Shown one piece after another: positions 1 to 7,752 of a stretch of DNA of 64,000 bases. This DNA is from Candidatus Anaerotignum merdipullorum. Its GTDB lineage: Bacteria > Bacillota > Clostridia > Lachnospirales > Anaerotignaceae. A program made the translations under genes and the position numbers. Positions within the stretch are counted from its first letter, which is position 1. The number at the start of each line of letters is the position of its first letter. Location of the stretch: assembly GCA_019115165.1 (NCBI GenBank), contig DXEB01000049.1:39024-103023 (forward strand), in the 5' to 3' direction. The notes beneath the pieces were generated by a model that was given only the letters and a program-made list of their open reading frames with translations, had not been told where the DNA came from and searched no databases.

Positions 1-394
1 TTTCCTGTCCAGGATGGTTGCGACCTATCCGGAGCAGATTGCGGTAGGCGTAGATATCAAAGACGGGAAGGTGGCTATCAAGGGTTGGACGGAGGTTTCT
101 GAAATGGGACTGGATCCTTTCTGTCAGACCCTGGAACAACTGGGCGTACAGACCGTGATTTGTACAGACATTTCCAAAGACGGGCTGCTCTCCGGCACCA
201 ACTTGGAATTATACCGCCATTTGAGCAAAACCTACCGGATGAATTTTGTGGCTTCCGGCGGCATATCTTCTTTGGCGGATGTTGCAGCATTGCGGAAAAT
301 GGGGCTGTATGGCGCGATACTGGGGAAAGCGCTGTATACCGGTCATTTGGACTTAGCACAGGCGATCCGGATGGGAAAGGAGGAAAATCCATGA
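1..394 (+). CDS. hisA: HisA, phosphoribosylformimino-AICAR isomerase (3' part)
   Basis: This is the C-terminal half of the TIM-barrel isomerase that converts ProFAR to PRFAR in histidine biosynthesis. The 5' end lies outside the window; the open frame enters at base 2. Visible family motifs are VGVDIKDGKVAIKGW, the CTDISKDG segment carrying the second catalytic aspartate, and the phosphate-binding ASGGIS and GKALYTG loops near the C-terminus. The stop codon overlaps the hisF start in an ATGA arrangement (391-394), indicating translational coupling. The next genes, hisF, hisIE and a histidinol phosphatase, continue the pathway. The identification is secure; only the missing N-terminus limits it. 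Confidence 0.95.
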   Translation, partial: FLSRMVATYPEQIAVGVDIKDGKVAIKGWTEVSEMGLDPFCQTLEQLGVQTVICTDISKDGLLSGTNLELYRHLSKTYRMNFVASGGISSLADVAALRKMGLYGAILGKALYTGHLDLAQAIRMGKEENP

Positions 395-1149
395 TTACCA
401 AGCGCATTATCCCCTGTCTGGATGTCAAGGATGGTCGTGTCGTCAAAGGGGTGAACTTTCAGGGGCTAAACGATGTATCTTCCCCGGTGGCGCTGGGGAA
501 ATACTACAGCGACTGCGGCGCAGACGAGCTGGTATTTTATGATATTACTGCGTCAGCGGAAGGACGGGCGCTGTTTACAGATATCCTGCAGGAGGTGGCA
601 AAACAGATTTTTATCCCGCTGACCGTAGGCGGAGGAATCCAAACACTGGAAGATTTCCAGCGTGTGCTCCAATGCGGTGCGGACAAGGTCAGTGTCAATT
701 CCGGCGCAATCCGCAATCCGCAGCTGATTGCGGAAGCGGCGAAGAAATACGGCGATCAGTGCGTGGTGCTTTCGGTAGACGTCAAACGGGTGGATGGACG
801 CTTTACGGTCTTTGCCAAAGGCGGACGGGAAAACACCGGTATGGACGCCTTGGATTGGATCCGCAGATGTGTCGGCATGGGCGCAGGAGAAGTGGTGGTC
901 AACAGCATTGACACCGACGGGGTGAAACAGGGCTTTGACCTGGAGATGCTGGCGGCTGTTTGTGATGTGGTTTCGGTTCCGGTGATTGCTTCCGGCGGCG
1001 CAGGCAGTGTAGCGGATTTTATTCATCTGTTCCAGACCCTGCCGCAGGTAGATGCCGGTCTGGCGGCATCCATCTTCCATTTTGGGGAAGTACAGATTCC
1101 GGATTTGAAAGCGCGCCTGGCGCAGGAAAACATACTGGTGAGAAGATAA
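391..1149 (+). CDS. hisF: HisF, imidazole glycerol phosphate synthase cyclase subunit
   Basis: HisF (252 aa) forms IGP and AICAR from PRFAR using ammonia delivered by the glutaminase HisH. The start is the ATG at 391, giving MITKRIIPCLDVKDGRVVKG, the typical HisF N-terminus; the open frame extends further upstream but that part only shadows hisA. The catalytic aspartates are D11 in CLDVK and the one in LSVDVKR near residue 130. Phosphate-binding motifs VGGGIQ and ASGGAG are present and the length is normal for the family. It overlaps hisA by 4 nt and is followed 12 nt later by hisIE, so these genes form one transcription unit. HisH is not in the visible part. Confidence 0.97.
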   Translation: MITKRIIPCLDVKDGRVVKGVNFQGLNDVSSPVALGKYYSDCGADELVFYDITASAEGRALFTDILQEVAKQIFIPLTVGGGIQTLEDFQRVLQCGADKVSVNSGAIRNPQLIAEAAKKYGDQCVVLSVDVKRVDGRFTVFAKGGRENTGMDALDWIRRCVGMGAGEVVVNSIDTDGVKQGFDLEMLAAVCDVVSVPVIASGGAGSVADFIHLFQTLPQVDAGLAASIFHFGEVQIPDLKARLAQENILVRR

Positions 1150-1161
1150 AAAGGAGTATGG

Positions 1162-1815
1162 ATGATGTTGGATCTCAAGACATTGAAATTTGATGAGAAG
1201 GGATTGATTCCCGCTGTTGTGGTGGATGCATTCAGCAAAAAGGTGCTGACGGTGGCATATATGAATCGGGAAAGCTTGGAAATCAGTATGACAGAAGGCA
1301 GGACCTGCTTCTGGTCCCGTTCCAGGCAGGAGCTCTGGCGCAAAGGAGAAACGTCCGGAAATAAACAGCACATCGTCAGCATTTGTGCGGATTGCGACCG
1401 GGATGCATTGGTGGTGGAAGTGGTCAAAGACGGTCCGGCGTGCCATTTGGGTACCGATTCCTGTTTTCAGGCACCGGAATATGTCAGTGAACAATGGCAG
1501 GGTTTTTCCATGGACCGCCTGATGGAGCTGCTGTTGGGCAGGAAGGCGGAACTGCCGGAAGGTTCCTATACCACCTATCTGTTTGAAAAAGGGCTGGATA
1601 AAATATTGAAGAAGGTGGGAGAGGAATCCACAGAGGTCATTATTGCGGCAAAAGCCGCGGACCGAAAAGAAACGGTCTATGAGATTGCAGACTTGACGTA
1701 CCATGTGCTGGTGCTGATGGCGGAGATGGGGATTTCGCTGGAGGAGGTACGCAAGGAGCTGGCATCTCGCCATATCATTGACCATAAAATCAAACAGGAG
1801 AAGATGACCATATGA
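1162..1815 (+). CDS. hisI: HisIE, bifunctional PR-AMP cyclohydrolase / PR-ATP pyrophosphohydrolase
   Basis: This 217-aa fusion carries out the second and third steps of histidine synthesis. Residues about 1-105 are the HisI cyclohydrolase: a zinc-binding CADCD motif and the [12 protein letters not shown] signature are present. Residues about 115-217 are the HisE pyrophosphohydrolase, with the helical [15 protein letters not shown] motif that binds Mg-pyrophosphate. AAGGAG at 1151-1156 precedes the start; ATG at 1162 or 1165 are both usable. The stop overlaps the next start by ATGA (1812-1815). Normal length for a HisIE fusion. Confidence 0.96.
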   Translation: MMLDLKTLKFDEKGLIPAVVVDAFSKKVLTVAYMNRESLEISMTEGRTCFWSRSRQELWRKGETSGNKQHIVSICADCDRDALVVEVVKDGPACHLGTDSCFQAPEYVSEQWQGFSMDRLMELLLGRKAELPEGSYTTYLFEKGLDKILKKVGEESTEVIIAAKAADRKETVYEIADLTYHVLVLMAEMGISLEEVRKELASRHIIDHKIKQEKMTI

Positions 1816-2627
1816 TACCGAAAACCAATTTTCATACACATACGACATATTGTGATGGGAAACACACAGCGTCGGAGATGGCGGCGGCGGCATATGCCAA
1901 AGGGTTTACGCGTCTGGGATTTTCCGGTCACGGATATACAGCATTTGATGAAAGCTACTGCATGTCCCGGGCAGATGTATCTGCCTATTTACAGGAGGTT
2001 GCGGGATTGAAAGCGGAATATGCCGGAAAGATGGAAATAGACGCCGGCGTAGAACAGGATTTTTACGCCACTGAACCAACCGAGGGGTTTGCTTATGTCA
2101 TCGGTTCCGTGCATTATCTGTATCAGGATGGAAGATACCTCCCGGTGGATGAAGCGGAAGCGGTGACGGCGCAGGCGGTCCGGGAGCATTTTGGCGGTTC
2201 GAATTACCGGTATGTACAGGCGTATTTTGAAACAGTGGCGCAGGTTGTTGCAAAGACCCATGCGGATATCATTGGGCATTTTGATTTGGTGACTAAGTTC
2301 AACGAGGGCGGGAAGCACTTTGATATGACAGACAAACGGTTTTGGCATGCGGCGTTGGAGGCCATGGAGGAATTGCTGCGATGGGACAAGCCGTTTGAGA
2401 TCAATACGGGGGCGATGTACCGCGGATTGCGTACAGAGCCGTACCCGTCTTTGGCATTGTTAAAAGAGCTGCAAAAACGCGGCGGGCGGATTTTGCTCTC
2501 CAGCGACAGTCATGACACTGCCTCCCTGGGATACGGGTTCGCAGAGATGGCGCGGGCGGCGAAGGAACTGGGCTTTCGCACGGTTCAGGTCTGGACGCCG
2601 CAGGGCTGGGAAGAAACGCCCCTGTGA
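1812..2627 (+). CDS. hisJ: Histidinol-phosphatase, PHP (HisJ/HisK) family
   Basis: This 271-aa protein belongs to the PHP phosphoesterase family whose members dephosphorylate L-histidinol phosphate. Metal-binding motifs are in the expected order: [11 protein letters not shown] near the N-terminus, GFSGHG, GVEQDF, GSVHYL, GHFDLV and the C-terminal SSDSHD. The start overlaps the hisIE stop, which supports the histidinol-phosphatase role over a general PHP phosphatase. It is the last gene of the unit and is followed by a terminator at about 2669. The assignment rests on family plus operon position. Confidence 0.9.
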   Translation: MIPKTNFHTHTTYCDGKHTASEMAAAAYAKGFTRLGFSGHGYTAFDESYCMSRADVSAYLQEVAGLKAEYAGKMEIDAGVEQDFYATEPTEGFAYVIGSVHYLYQDGRYLPVDEAEAVTAQAVREHFGGSNYRYVQAYFETVAQVVAKTHADIIGHFDLVTKFNEGGKHFDMTDKRFWHAALEAMEELLRWDKPFEINTGAMYRGLRTEPYPSLALLKELQKRGGRILLSSDSHDTASLGYGFAEMARAAKELGFRTVQVWTPQGWEETPL

Positions 2628-2667
2628 AACATGCCGGGAATGGAACTTGCATCGGGAAGCATCAAAA

Positions 2668-2697
2668 AAAGACCTTACGGATAAAGGTCTTTTTTTA
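2668..2697. terminator. Bidirectional intrinsic terminator between his operon and nrdG
   Basis: AAGACCTT (2669-2676) pairs with AAGGTCTT (2684-2691), flanked by an A-run on the left and a T-run on the right. It ends the his transcript and, read on the minus strand, the nrdDG transcript; the stop codon of nrdG lies inside its right edge. Confidence 0.85.
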
Positions 2698-3192
2698 TGT
2701 ATCCCAAAGGATGATTTTCCCTGCGGCAAGAGATTTTGGCACATCAATGGTGCGTTGATTTTTGCTGCCCTTAAATCGTAATTCCAAGGAGCGCTGCTCC
2801 TGCAAAAAGGGTCCGTCTACCAGCACATCTGTATGCTGCAGTAAGTCCATCCGTTCCGGATGCTGCTCCTCCAGCAAAAATTCCCAGGTATATCCGGTAT
2901 AGGTCCATACATTCAAGCCAAGGCGGTGAGCCGCTTTTGCCAATTCGCTGCAGGCGGCAGGCTGTAGAAATGGTTCGCCGCCAGACAAAGTAATGCCATC
3001 CAGCAGAGGATTTTCTGCCGCAATGTTACAGATGTCTGCAACAGCTGCCCAATATCCGCCGGAAGGGTCGTGGGTCTGGGGGTTGTGGCATCCCGGACAG
3101 GCATGGGGACAACCCTGTGTAAATACCGTCAATCGAAAGCCTGCGCCGTCAACGATGGAATCGTTGACAACGCCGCTGATTTTCAGGTTCAT
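2695..3192 (-). CDS. nrdG: NrdG, anaerobic ribonucleotide reductase activase
   Basis: This 165-aa radical SAM enzyme generates the glycyl radical on NrdD. The [4Fe-4S]-binding cysteines appear as CPHACPGC (Cx3Cx2C, about residues 28-35), followed by the SAM-binding TLSGGEPF motif. The length is normal for NrdG. Its start overlaps the end of nrdD by 4 nt (3189-3192), so activase and reductase are co-transcribed and translationally coupled. Expression should follow the NrdR-box promoter upstream of nrdD. Confidence 0.96.
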   Translation of the reverse strand: MNLKISGVVNDSIVDGAGFRLTVFTQGCPHACPGCHNPQTHDPSGGYWAAVADICNIAAENPLLDGITLSGGEPFLQPAACSELAKAAHRLGLNVWTYTGYTWEFLLEEQHPERMDLLQHTDVLVDGPFLQEQRSLELRFKGSKNQRTIDVPKSLAAGKIILWDT

Positions 3193-5549
3193 GATGGATC
3201 CGCTTCTTTCTGGGGCTGTAGGCGAACCTCCGTCACGATGGAATGTTTGACACGGTCGCGTACTTCGGCGCGTTTGGCGTTATTGAAGCGATCCAATGTG
3301 CCTACCAGATAGCCTGTGATCCGGCGAATGCGCTGGAACCCAACCGATCCATCCGTTTCTTTTCTGCCACATTTCGGGCAGGTATCGCCGATGATGCCGT
3401 TGTAGCCGCAAAGCGGATCCCGGTCAACCGGATGGTTGATAGAGCCGTATCCTATGCCTTGAGATTTCATATAGCGAATGATTTTCTCGAAGGCATCCAG
3501 GTTGGTGGAAGGATCGCCATCCAGTTCCACGTATGTGATATGCCCGGCGTTTGTCAGCGCATGATAAGGCGCTTCCAGCTGTATTTTTTTATAGGCGCTG
3601 ATGGGGTAATACACAGGAATATGGAAACTGTTGGTGTAATACTCCCTGTCAGTAATACCTTCAATCGAACCAAAGCGTTTTCGGTCAATCTCCACAAATC
3701 TGCCGGACAAGCCTTCCGCAGGAGTTGCCAGCAGCGTGAAGTTCAGTTTCATCTTCTGAGAGATATCATCCAGGCGCTTGCGCATATGACCGACAATGTC
3801 CAAGCCCAAATTTTGTGCTACTTCACTTTCGCCATGATGCACGCCAATCAGTGCCTTCAGGGCTTCTGCCAGACCGATAAAGCCAACAGACAACGTACCG
3901 TTTTTCAATACTTCCCGCACTTCATCGTTATGATTGAGTGTATCACTGTCAATCCAGATGCCTTCTCCCATTAAGAAAGGATAATTATGCACTTTCTTCT
4001 TTGCCTGAATTTCAAAGCGTTCCAGCAGTTGTTCAATGACGAGATCAATTTTGTGATCCAGCTCATGGAAGAACCAATCAATGTTTTTGTTTGCCATAAT
4101 GGCAATTCTGGGCAGGTTGATGCTGGTAAAGCTCAAATTGCCTCTGCCCGGTGTAATTTCTTTTTCCGGATCATATACATTTGCCATGACGCGGGTACGG
4201 CAGCCCATGTAGGCGATTTCTGTTTCCGGATGTCCTTCTTTATAATACTTCAGGTTAAACGGCGCATCTTGGAAAGAGAAATTGGGGAACAGACGTTTTG
4301 CACTGACGCGGCAGGCTAATTTGAACAGGTCGTAGTTGGGTTCCCCGGGATTGAAATTGACGCCGTCTTTGACACGGAAAATCTGGATGGGGAAGATTGC
4401 CGTCTCTCCATCACCCAGACCGGCTTCGGTAACCAACAGCATATTTTTCATGACCATGCGGGCTTCTGTGGAAGTGTCCATGCCATAGTTAATAGAGGAA
4501 AACGGTGTCTGCGCACCGGCACGGCTATGCATGGTATTGAGATTATGCAGCAGCGCTTCCATTGCCTGATAGGTTTCTTTGTCGGTTTCTTCTGTGGCTT
4601 TTTTCTTGGCAAAGGCTTGAATTTTTTGATAGACAGCATCTGGAATACCAATTTCAGATGCCAATGTTGCTTCTGCCTCATCATAGGAAGCGTTAGGGTC
4701 CAGTGTCGGAACCAATCCCTTTTGTTCCAGTGTTTGGAAGGCTTTCAACATATCTGCTGCATGGGTTTCGTGATCCATGACTTCAATCAAGGAAGCCATA
4801 TTAGAGCGATACCGTTTTTTATACGTCTTTGCAACACCCGGCGCCATACTGTAATCGAAATTGGGGATGGATTGTCCGCCATGCTGGTCATTTTGGTTAG
4901 ACTGGATGGCAATGCAGGCCAAAGAAGCGTAGCTGGCAATGCTGTTGGGTTCCCGTAGGACGCCATGACCAGTGGAAAAGCCGCCCTGGAATAATTTTTG
5001 CAGATCAATCTGGCAGCAAGTGGTCGTCAGGGTATAGAAATCCAAATCGTGAATATGGATATCTCCATTGCGATGCGCTTCGGAATGCTTCGGATTGAGG
5101 ACATAGGATTCATAAAAATGTTTTGCGCCTTCCGAGCCGTATTTGAGCATGGAACCCATTGCTGTATTGCCGTCGATATTGGCATTTTCCCGTTTGATAT
5201 CGCTGTCTGTAGCATCTTTGTATGTGATATCTTCAAAGGTTTTCATCAGCCGTCCGTTCATGTTCCGAATGCGCGTGCGTTCTGCACGGTAGAGGATGTA
5301 TGCTTTGGCAGTGCTGACAAATCCGTGATCAATCAATACTTTTTCTACGGAATCCTGAATTTGTTCCACATTGGGAGATTCTGTGCCCTGCGCTTCAAAA
5401 TAATCAGACACTTCCTGTGCCATTTCCAGGCAGACGGCATAGTCTTTTGCGCCGCTGGTTGCTTCAAAGGCTTTTTGAATGGCGTTTGCGATTTTATTGA
5501 TATCAAAAAACACCGTTCTGCCATCTCGTTTTTGAATCGTTGTAATCAT
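3189..5549 (-). CDS. nrdD: NrdD, anaerobic ribonucleoside-triphosphate reductase
   Basis: NrdD (786 aa from the ATG at 5549) reduces ribonucleoside triphosphates to dNTPs under anoxia. Residues about 1-95 form an ATP-cone allosteric domain (IQKRDGRTVFFDINKI). The C-terminal zinc site is visible as DPLCGYNG and CPKCGRKE, and the glycyl-radical motif RRITGYL places the radical glycine at about residue 746, 40 residues before the end. A TTG at 5555 is also in frame, but an AAGGG ribosome binding site fits the ATG better. It overlaps nrdG and is transcribed from a promoter with two NrdR boxes. Confidence 0.96.
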   Translation of the reverse strand: MITTIQKRDGRTVFFDINKIANAIQKAFEATSGAKDYAVCLEMAQEVSDYFEAQGTESPNVEQIQDSVEKVLIDHGFVSTAKAYILYRAERTRIRNMNGRLMKTFEDITYKDATDSDIKRENANIDGNTAMGSMLKYGSEGAKHFYESYVLNPKHSEAHRNGDIHIHDLDFYTLTTTCCQIDLQKLFQGGFSTGHGVLREPNSIASYASLACIAIQSNQNDQHGGQSIPNFDYSMAPGVAKTYKKRYRSNMASLIEVMDHETHAADMLKAFQTLEQKGLVPTLDPNASYDEAEATLASEIGIPDAVYQKIQAFAKKKATEETDKETYQAMEALLHNLNTMHSRAGAQTPFSSINYGMDTSTEARMVMKNMLLVTEAGLGDGETAIFPIQIFRVKDGVNFNPGEPNYDLFKLACRVSAKRLFPNFSFQDAPFNLKYYKEGHPETEIAYMGCRTRVMANVYDPEKEITPGRGNLSFTSINLPRIAIMANKNIDWFFHELDHKIDLVIEQLLERFEIQAKKKVHNYPFLMGEGIWIDSDTLNHNDEVREVLKNGTLSVGFIGLAEALKALIGVHHGESEVAQNLGLDIVGHMRKRLDDISQKMKLNFTLLATPAEGLSGRFVEIDRKRFGSIEGITDREYYTNSFHIPVYYPISAYKKIQLEAPYHALTNAGHITYVELDGDPSTNLDAFEKIIRYMKSQGIGYGSINHPVDRDPLCGYNGIIGDTCPKCGRKETDGSVGFQRIRRITGYLVGTLDRFNNAKRAEVRDRVKHSIVTEVRLQPQKEADPS

Positions 5550-5604
5550 ATCCAACCCTTCTTTCTTTTGTTGTATGTTTCAGGTCGCTGCTTTTCGTAA
5601 AAAT

Positions 5605-5651
5605 ATACTAGATATAGTCTGTTCTGAAATTACTATGCGCATATATTGTAT
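5605..5651. promoter_or_regulatory. Tandem NrdR boxes in the nrdD promoter
   Basis: Two copies of the NrdR box (core aCwAtATaTwGt) are present. The core at 5607-5618 (ACTAGATATAGT) matches at 11 of 12 positions and the core at 5638-5649 (CGCATATATTGT) at about 9 of 12. Their centres are 31 bp apart, three helical turns, as is usual for NrdR. The second box covers the -10 element. The regulator gene nrdR lies 0.5 kb away. Comparison was by eye against the known consensus. Confidence 0.8.
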
Positions 5652-5673
5652 TACGTTCCCATACGTCCGTCAA
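5645..5673 (-). promoter_or_regulatory. nrdDG promoter
   Basis: On the minus strand TTGACG (5673-5668) is followed after exactly 17 bases by TACAAT (5650-5645), a near-consensus housekeeping promoter reading into nrdD. The -10 element is covered by the distal NrdR box. Confidence 0.8.
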
Positions 5674-5761
5674 GGGCAAAAGTCACACTTTTGGTTTTTT
5701 TGCAATGTATTTTGTATTTTGACATAGATTGAACAAAAGGGAGAAACAGAGGTGAGGGAGG

Positions 5762-6031
5762 ATGGAATTTTTTTCGGAGTTACGGGAAAAAGAGGTTATC
5801 AACATTTGTGACGGCAGAAGGTTGGGATTTGTCTGCGATGTGGAGATTGAAATGCCGGCGGGGAAGATTTGTACCCTGATTATTCCAGCGGAGAACTGCA
5901 AATGGAATCCGTTTGGCAGAAGTCGGGCGTATTATGTGCCATGGCGGTGTATCAAGCGGATCGGAGATGACATTATACTGGTAGAAGCGGATGTGGAAGC
6001 CATGTGTAAGGATGAGTTGGAACGGCGCTAG
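5762..6031 (+). CDS. YlmC/YmxH-family protein (PRC-barrel-like)
   Basis: This 89-aa protein resembles the small YlmC/YmxH family found in spore-forming Firmicutes. Recognisable parts are the N-terminal FSELREKEVINICDGRRLG, the middle CDVEIEMP and PFGRSRAYYVPW segments and the IKRIGDDIILVE end. The fold expected is a PRC barrel. Function is not established; family members are tied to sporulation by occurrence and expression. The start follows a GAGGGAGG ribosome binding site at 5753-5760. It is divergent from nrdD and upstream of nrdR, with nrdR having its own promoter. Confidence 0.8.
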   Translation: MEFFSELREKEVINICDGRRLGFVCDVEIEMPAGKICTLIIPAENCKWNPFGRSRAYYVPWRCIKRIGDDIILVEADVEAMCKDELERR

Positions 6032-6044
6032 ACAGTGGTTTTGC

Positions 6045-6073
6045 TTGACCAAAAAAGCGTTGTGCTTTATACT
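6045..6073 (+). promoter_or_regulatory. nrdR promoter
   Basis: TTGACC (6045-6050) and TATACT (6068-6073) are separated by 17 bases and lie 41 bases before the nrdR start. No NrdR box is visible here, so autoregulation is not indicated. Confidence 0.7.
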
Positions 6074-6114
6074 AAAAAGCAGAGAATGATGAGACAGACA
6101 AAGGAGGATTGGGC

Positions 6115-6582
6115 ATGAAATGTCCTTTTTGCAACTACACGGATACCAAAGTAATCGACTCCAGAGCGCAGGATGAGAATTCGGTGATTCGGCGCCGCCG
6201 CGTATGCGAGAAGTGCGGCAAGCGCTTCACGACGTATGAAAGAATTGATATGATCCCCATTACGGTGATTAAGCGGGACGGTACAAGGGAGATCTTTGAC
6301 AAATCCAAACTGCAAAGCGGTATCTTGAAATCCTGCAACAAGCGTCCGGTAACAGCCAAGCAGATTGAAAAACTGGTAGATGATATTGAAAATACGCTGG
6401 CAGGAAGCGGAGAGAGGGAAGTAGACAGCAAGGCGCTGGGCAACATGGTGATTGAGAGACTGAAGGATTTGGACGAAGTAGCATATGTCCGTTTTGCATC
6501 GGTATATCGTCAGTTCAAAGATATCAACAGTTTTATTGATGAGCTGGAGAAGATGCTGCATGAAAAGAACGAAAAGCAGTAA
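6115..6582 (+). CDS. nrdR: NrdR, transcriptional repressor of ribonucleotide reductase genes
   Basis: NrdR (155 aa) is a nucleotide-sensing repressor of nrd operons. The N-terminal zinc ribbon is MKCPFC followed by CEKCGKRF, and the ATP-cone follows ([16 protein letters not shown]). The start is the ATG at 6115, 7 nt after AAGGAGG (6101-6107); a TTG at 6109 is in frame but too close to that site. The target nrdD promoter 0.5 kb upstream carries two matching boxes. The next gene, of unknown function, follows after 15 nt. Confidence 0.96.
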   Translation: MKCPFCNYTDTKVIDSRAQDENSVIRRRRVCEKCGKRFTTYERIDMIPITVIKRDGTREIFDKSKLQSGILKSCNKRPVTAKQIEKLVDDIENTLAGSGEREVDSKALGNMVIERLKDLDEVAYVRFASVYRQFKDINSFIDELEKMLHEKNEKQ

Positions 6583-6597
6583 GAAAAGAGGCGCGTC

Positions 6598-6873
6598 ATG
6601 GAACAGAAGGTAAAAGCGTTGTTTGCAGCACATCCGGATGGTAAACAAAAGGCTGCGGAGATAGCCGCGCTGTATTTGGCGGCGGGGATGCCGGTCGCAG
6701 AGAGCAAGCTGGATGGATTCGCGGAAAACCGTCAGTTAGCAGAACAAAGCGGCATGAGTCATCTGCTGTATTTTCAGGATGCAAAGCGAATCACCATGGT
6801 CAGTTTTTTGGATGAAATGGGTGGGTTTACAGTAGACCTGCTGGTTTCGGATTTACAGCTGCCGAAAAAATAA
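6598..6873 (+). CDS. Conserved-looking small protein of unknown function
   Basis: This 91-aa protein is not recognised. It is soluble, with an Ala-rich N-terminal helix (residues about 15-30) and a beta-rich C-terminal half (RITMVSFLDEMGG, FTVDLLVSDLQ). It starts 15 nt after nrdR and is probably co-transcribed with it; the ribosome binding site is weak (AAGAGG). The C-terminal half gives no catalytic motif that I can name. The coding call rests on position, codon pattern and the absence of a better frame. Confidence 0.65.
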   Translation: MEQKVKALFAAHPDGKQKAAEIAALYLAAGMPVAESKLDGFAENRQLAEQSGMSHLLYFQDAKRITMVSFLDEMGGFTVDLLVSDLQLPKK

Positions 6874-6898
6874 TTTTTTGTAGACAGGCAAGAAACAG

Positions 6899-6957
6899 AA
6901 AAATACCTCATAGGATTGAAATGTAAGTCGATACATTTTACTTAAGGAGGTATTTTT
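6899..6957 (+). promoter_or_regulatory. Leader stem that masks the ribosome binding site of the next gene
   Basis: AAAAATACCTC (6899-6909) is a perfect 11-base complement of GAGGTATTTTT (6947-6957). Inside it, AAATGTA (6919-6925) pairs with TACATTT (6932-6938). The Shine-Dalgarno AAGGAGG (6944-6950) is partly inside the outer stem, and the start codon follows at 6961. The U-rich 3' side means it could also act as a weak intrinsic terminator. Either way it is positioned to control the small gene downstream. Confidence 0.65.
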
Positions 6958-6960
6958 ATT

Positions 6961-7152
6961 ATGTGTGGATTTGGTGGTTGTGGTAATGACAGTATTATTT
7001 GGGTGATTCTGCTGTTGTGCTTGTGCGGCAATAACAACAACAGCAACTGCGGCTGCGGAAGCGACAGTTCCTGGCTGTGGATTTTGATTCTGCTGTTCTG
7101 CTGCGGCAATAATAACTGCAACAATCAGCTGAACAGCTGCGGAAACTGCTGA
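6961..7152 (+). CDS. Cys/Asn-rich mini-protein with two hydrophobic segments
   Basis: The protein has 63 residues, of which 11 are cysteine and 13 asparagine. It is built of two similar units of about 25 residues: GCGNDS (6-11) then a hydrophobic run and CLCGNNNN, and GCGSDS (31-36) then a hydrophobic run and CCGNNNC. The hydrophobic runs (about 12-22 and 37-48) are short for full membrane spans. The start is supported by AAGGAGG at 6944-6950, which lies in a leader stem. Similar low-complexity Cys/Asn-rich small proteins occur in Firmicutes, some associated with spore coats, but I cannot assign a function. Confidence 0.7.
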   Translation: MCGFGGCGNDSIIWVILLLCLCGNNNNSNCGCGSDSSWLWILILLFCCGNNNCNNQLNSCGNC

Positions 7153-7415
7153 TACCTATAACGGATTAGACAGGTACGCAGTAGCGGACGGCGGCATTGC
7201 TGCCGTACCACCGGTGAAGGAACCCTAGGGGTGGATCGACGTACAAAACACAATAGGGCAGGATCCATTACAAAGATGCTGCCAACAGACATGTCTGGGG
7301 GGTGTCGGCTTTGCCGGCGCCCTTGTTCCAAGGCATTGTTTCATCTTTGATGAAACAACAGAGAATAGACGGGGAAATCCATTGACGTGTATGCATGGAA
7401 GTTCCCTGTTTTTTT
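7153..7415 (+). ncRNA. Candidate structured RNA or structured 3' UTR
   Basis: No convincing reading frame is present. The stretch has several strong hairpins: ACGGCGGC/GCTGCCGT (7188-7206, loop ATT), GGGTGTCGGC/GCCGGCGCCC (about 7300-7322, loop TTT) and TGTTTCATC/GATGAAACA (about 7338-7358, loop TTT). CCCTA (7223-7227) can pair with TAGGG (7254-7258) while TGGATC (7232-7237) pairs with GATCCA (7262-7267), a pseudoknot arrangement. CAGACATGTCTG (7286-7297) is a perfect palindrome. It ends in a terminator. I looked for 6S, tmRNA, SRP and RNase P signatures and did not find them. Confidence 0.45.
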
Positions 7416-7416
7416 A
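7370..7416 (+). terminator. Intrinsic terminator after the structured stretch
   Basis: ACGGGGAA (about 7369-7376) pairs with TTCCCTGT (7402-7409), with an inner TCCAT/ATGGA helix, followed by a run of T residues. Confidence 0.7.
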
Positions 7417-7752
7417 TTGTGGACTTTTGTGGAAAGGGAAATTTCTTGAGAATGATTTGTCTGGGATAGCTGCGCGGGCATTCTCTGGCAGGCGGCAATC
7501 ACACTGCGTCGAAACCCAGGCAAGAGCGCCGTCTGCGGCGAATGGTTGAGGAACAGAGGGAGATGATTTCGTTTTCGAAGCTTATGTGTTGGATGGTTTT
7601 TGGAGAGAAATTCGTTTGGCTGCAATCAGAGCGGTTCTGCCTGTCAAGGCAGGGCTTTTTTTGTCTGGATTTGCGATAAAAGCGCGTTGTGTTTCTGGCA
7701 TATCTCCCGGTACAATAAAAGGAGAAACAGAGTAAAGAGGGAGTGTGGACAC
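7417..7752. other. Intergenic stretch with a terminator and a promoter
   Basis: No gene is supported here. GTTCTGCC/GGCAGGGC (7634-7655) followed by a T-run looks like an intrinsic terminator. TTGTGT (7687-7692) and TACAAT (7711-7716), 18 bases apart, form a promoter reading into the gene at 7753. Confidence 0.6.

Noticed and set aside
553..1893. 446-codon open frame on the minus strand opposite hisF/hisIE
   Set aside because: It is the antisense shadow of clear his genes, is rich in Cys/His/Gln without any domain, and has no ribosome binding site.
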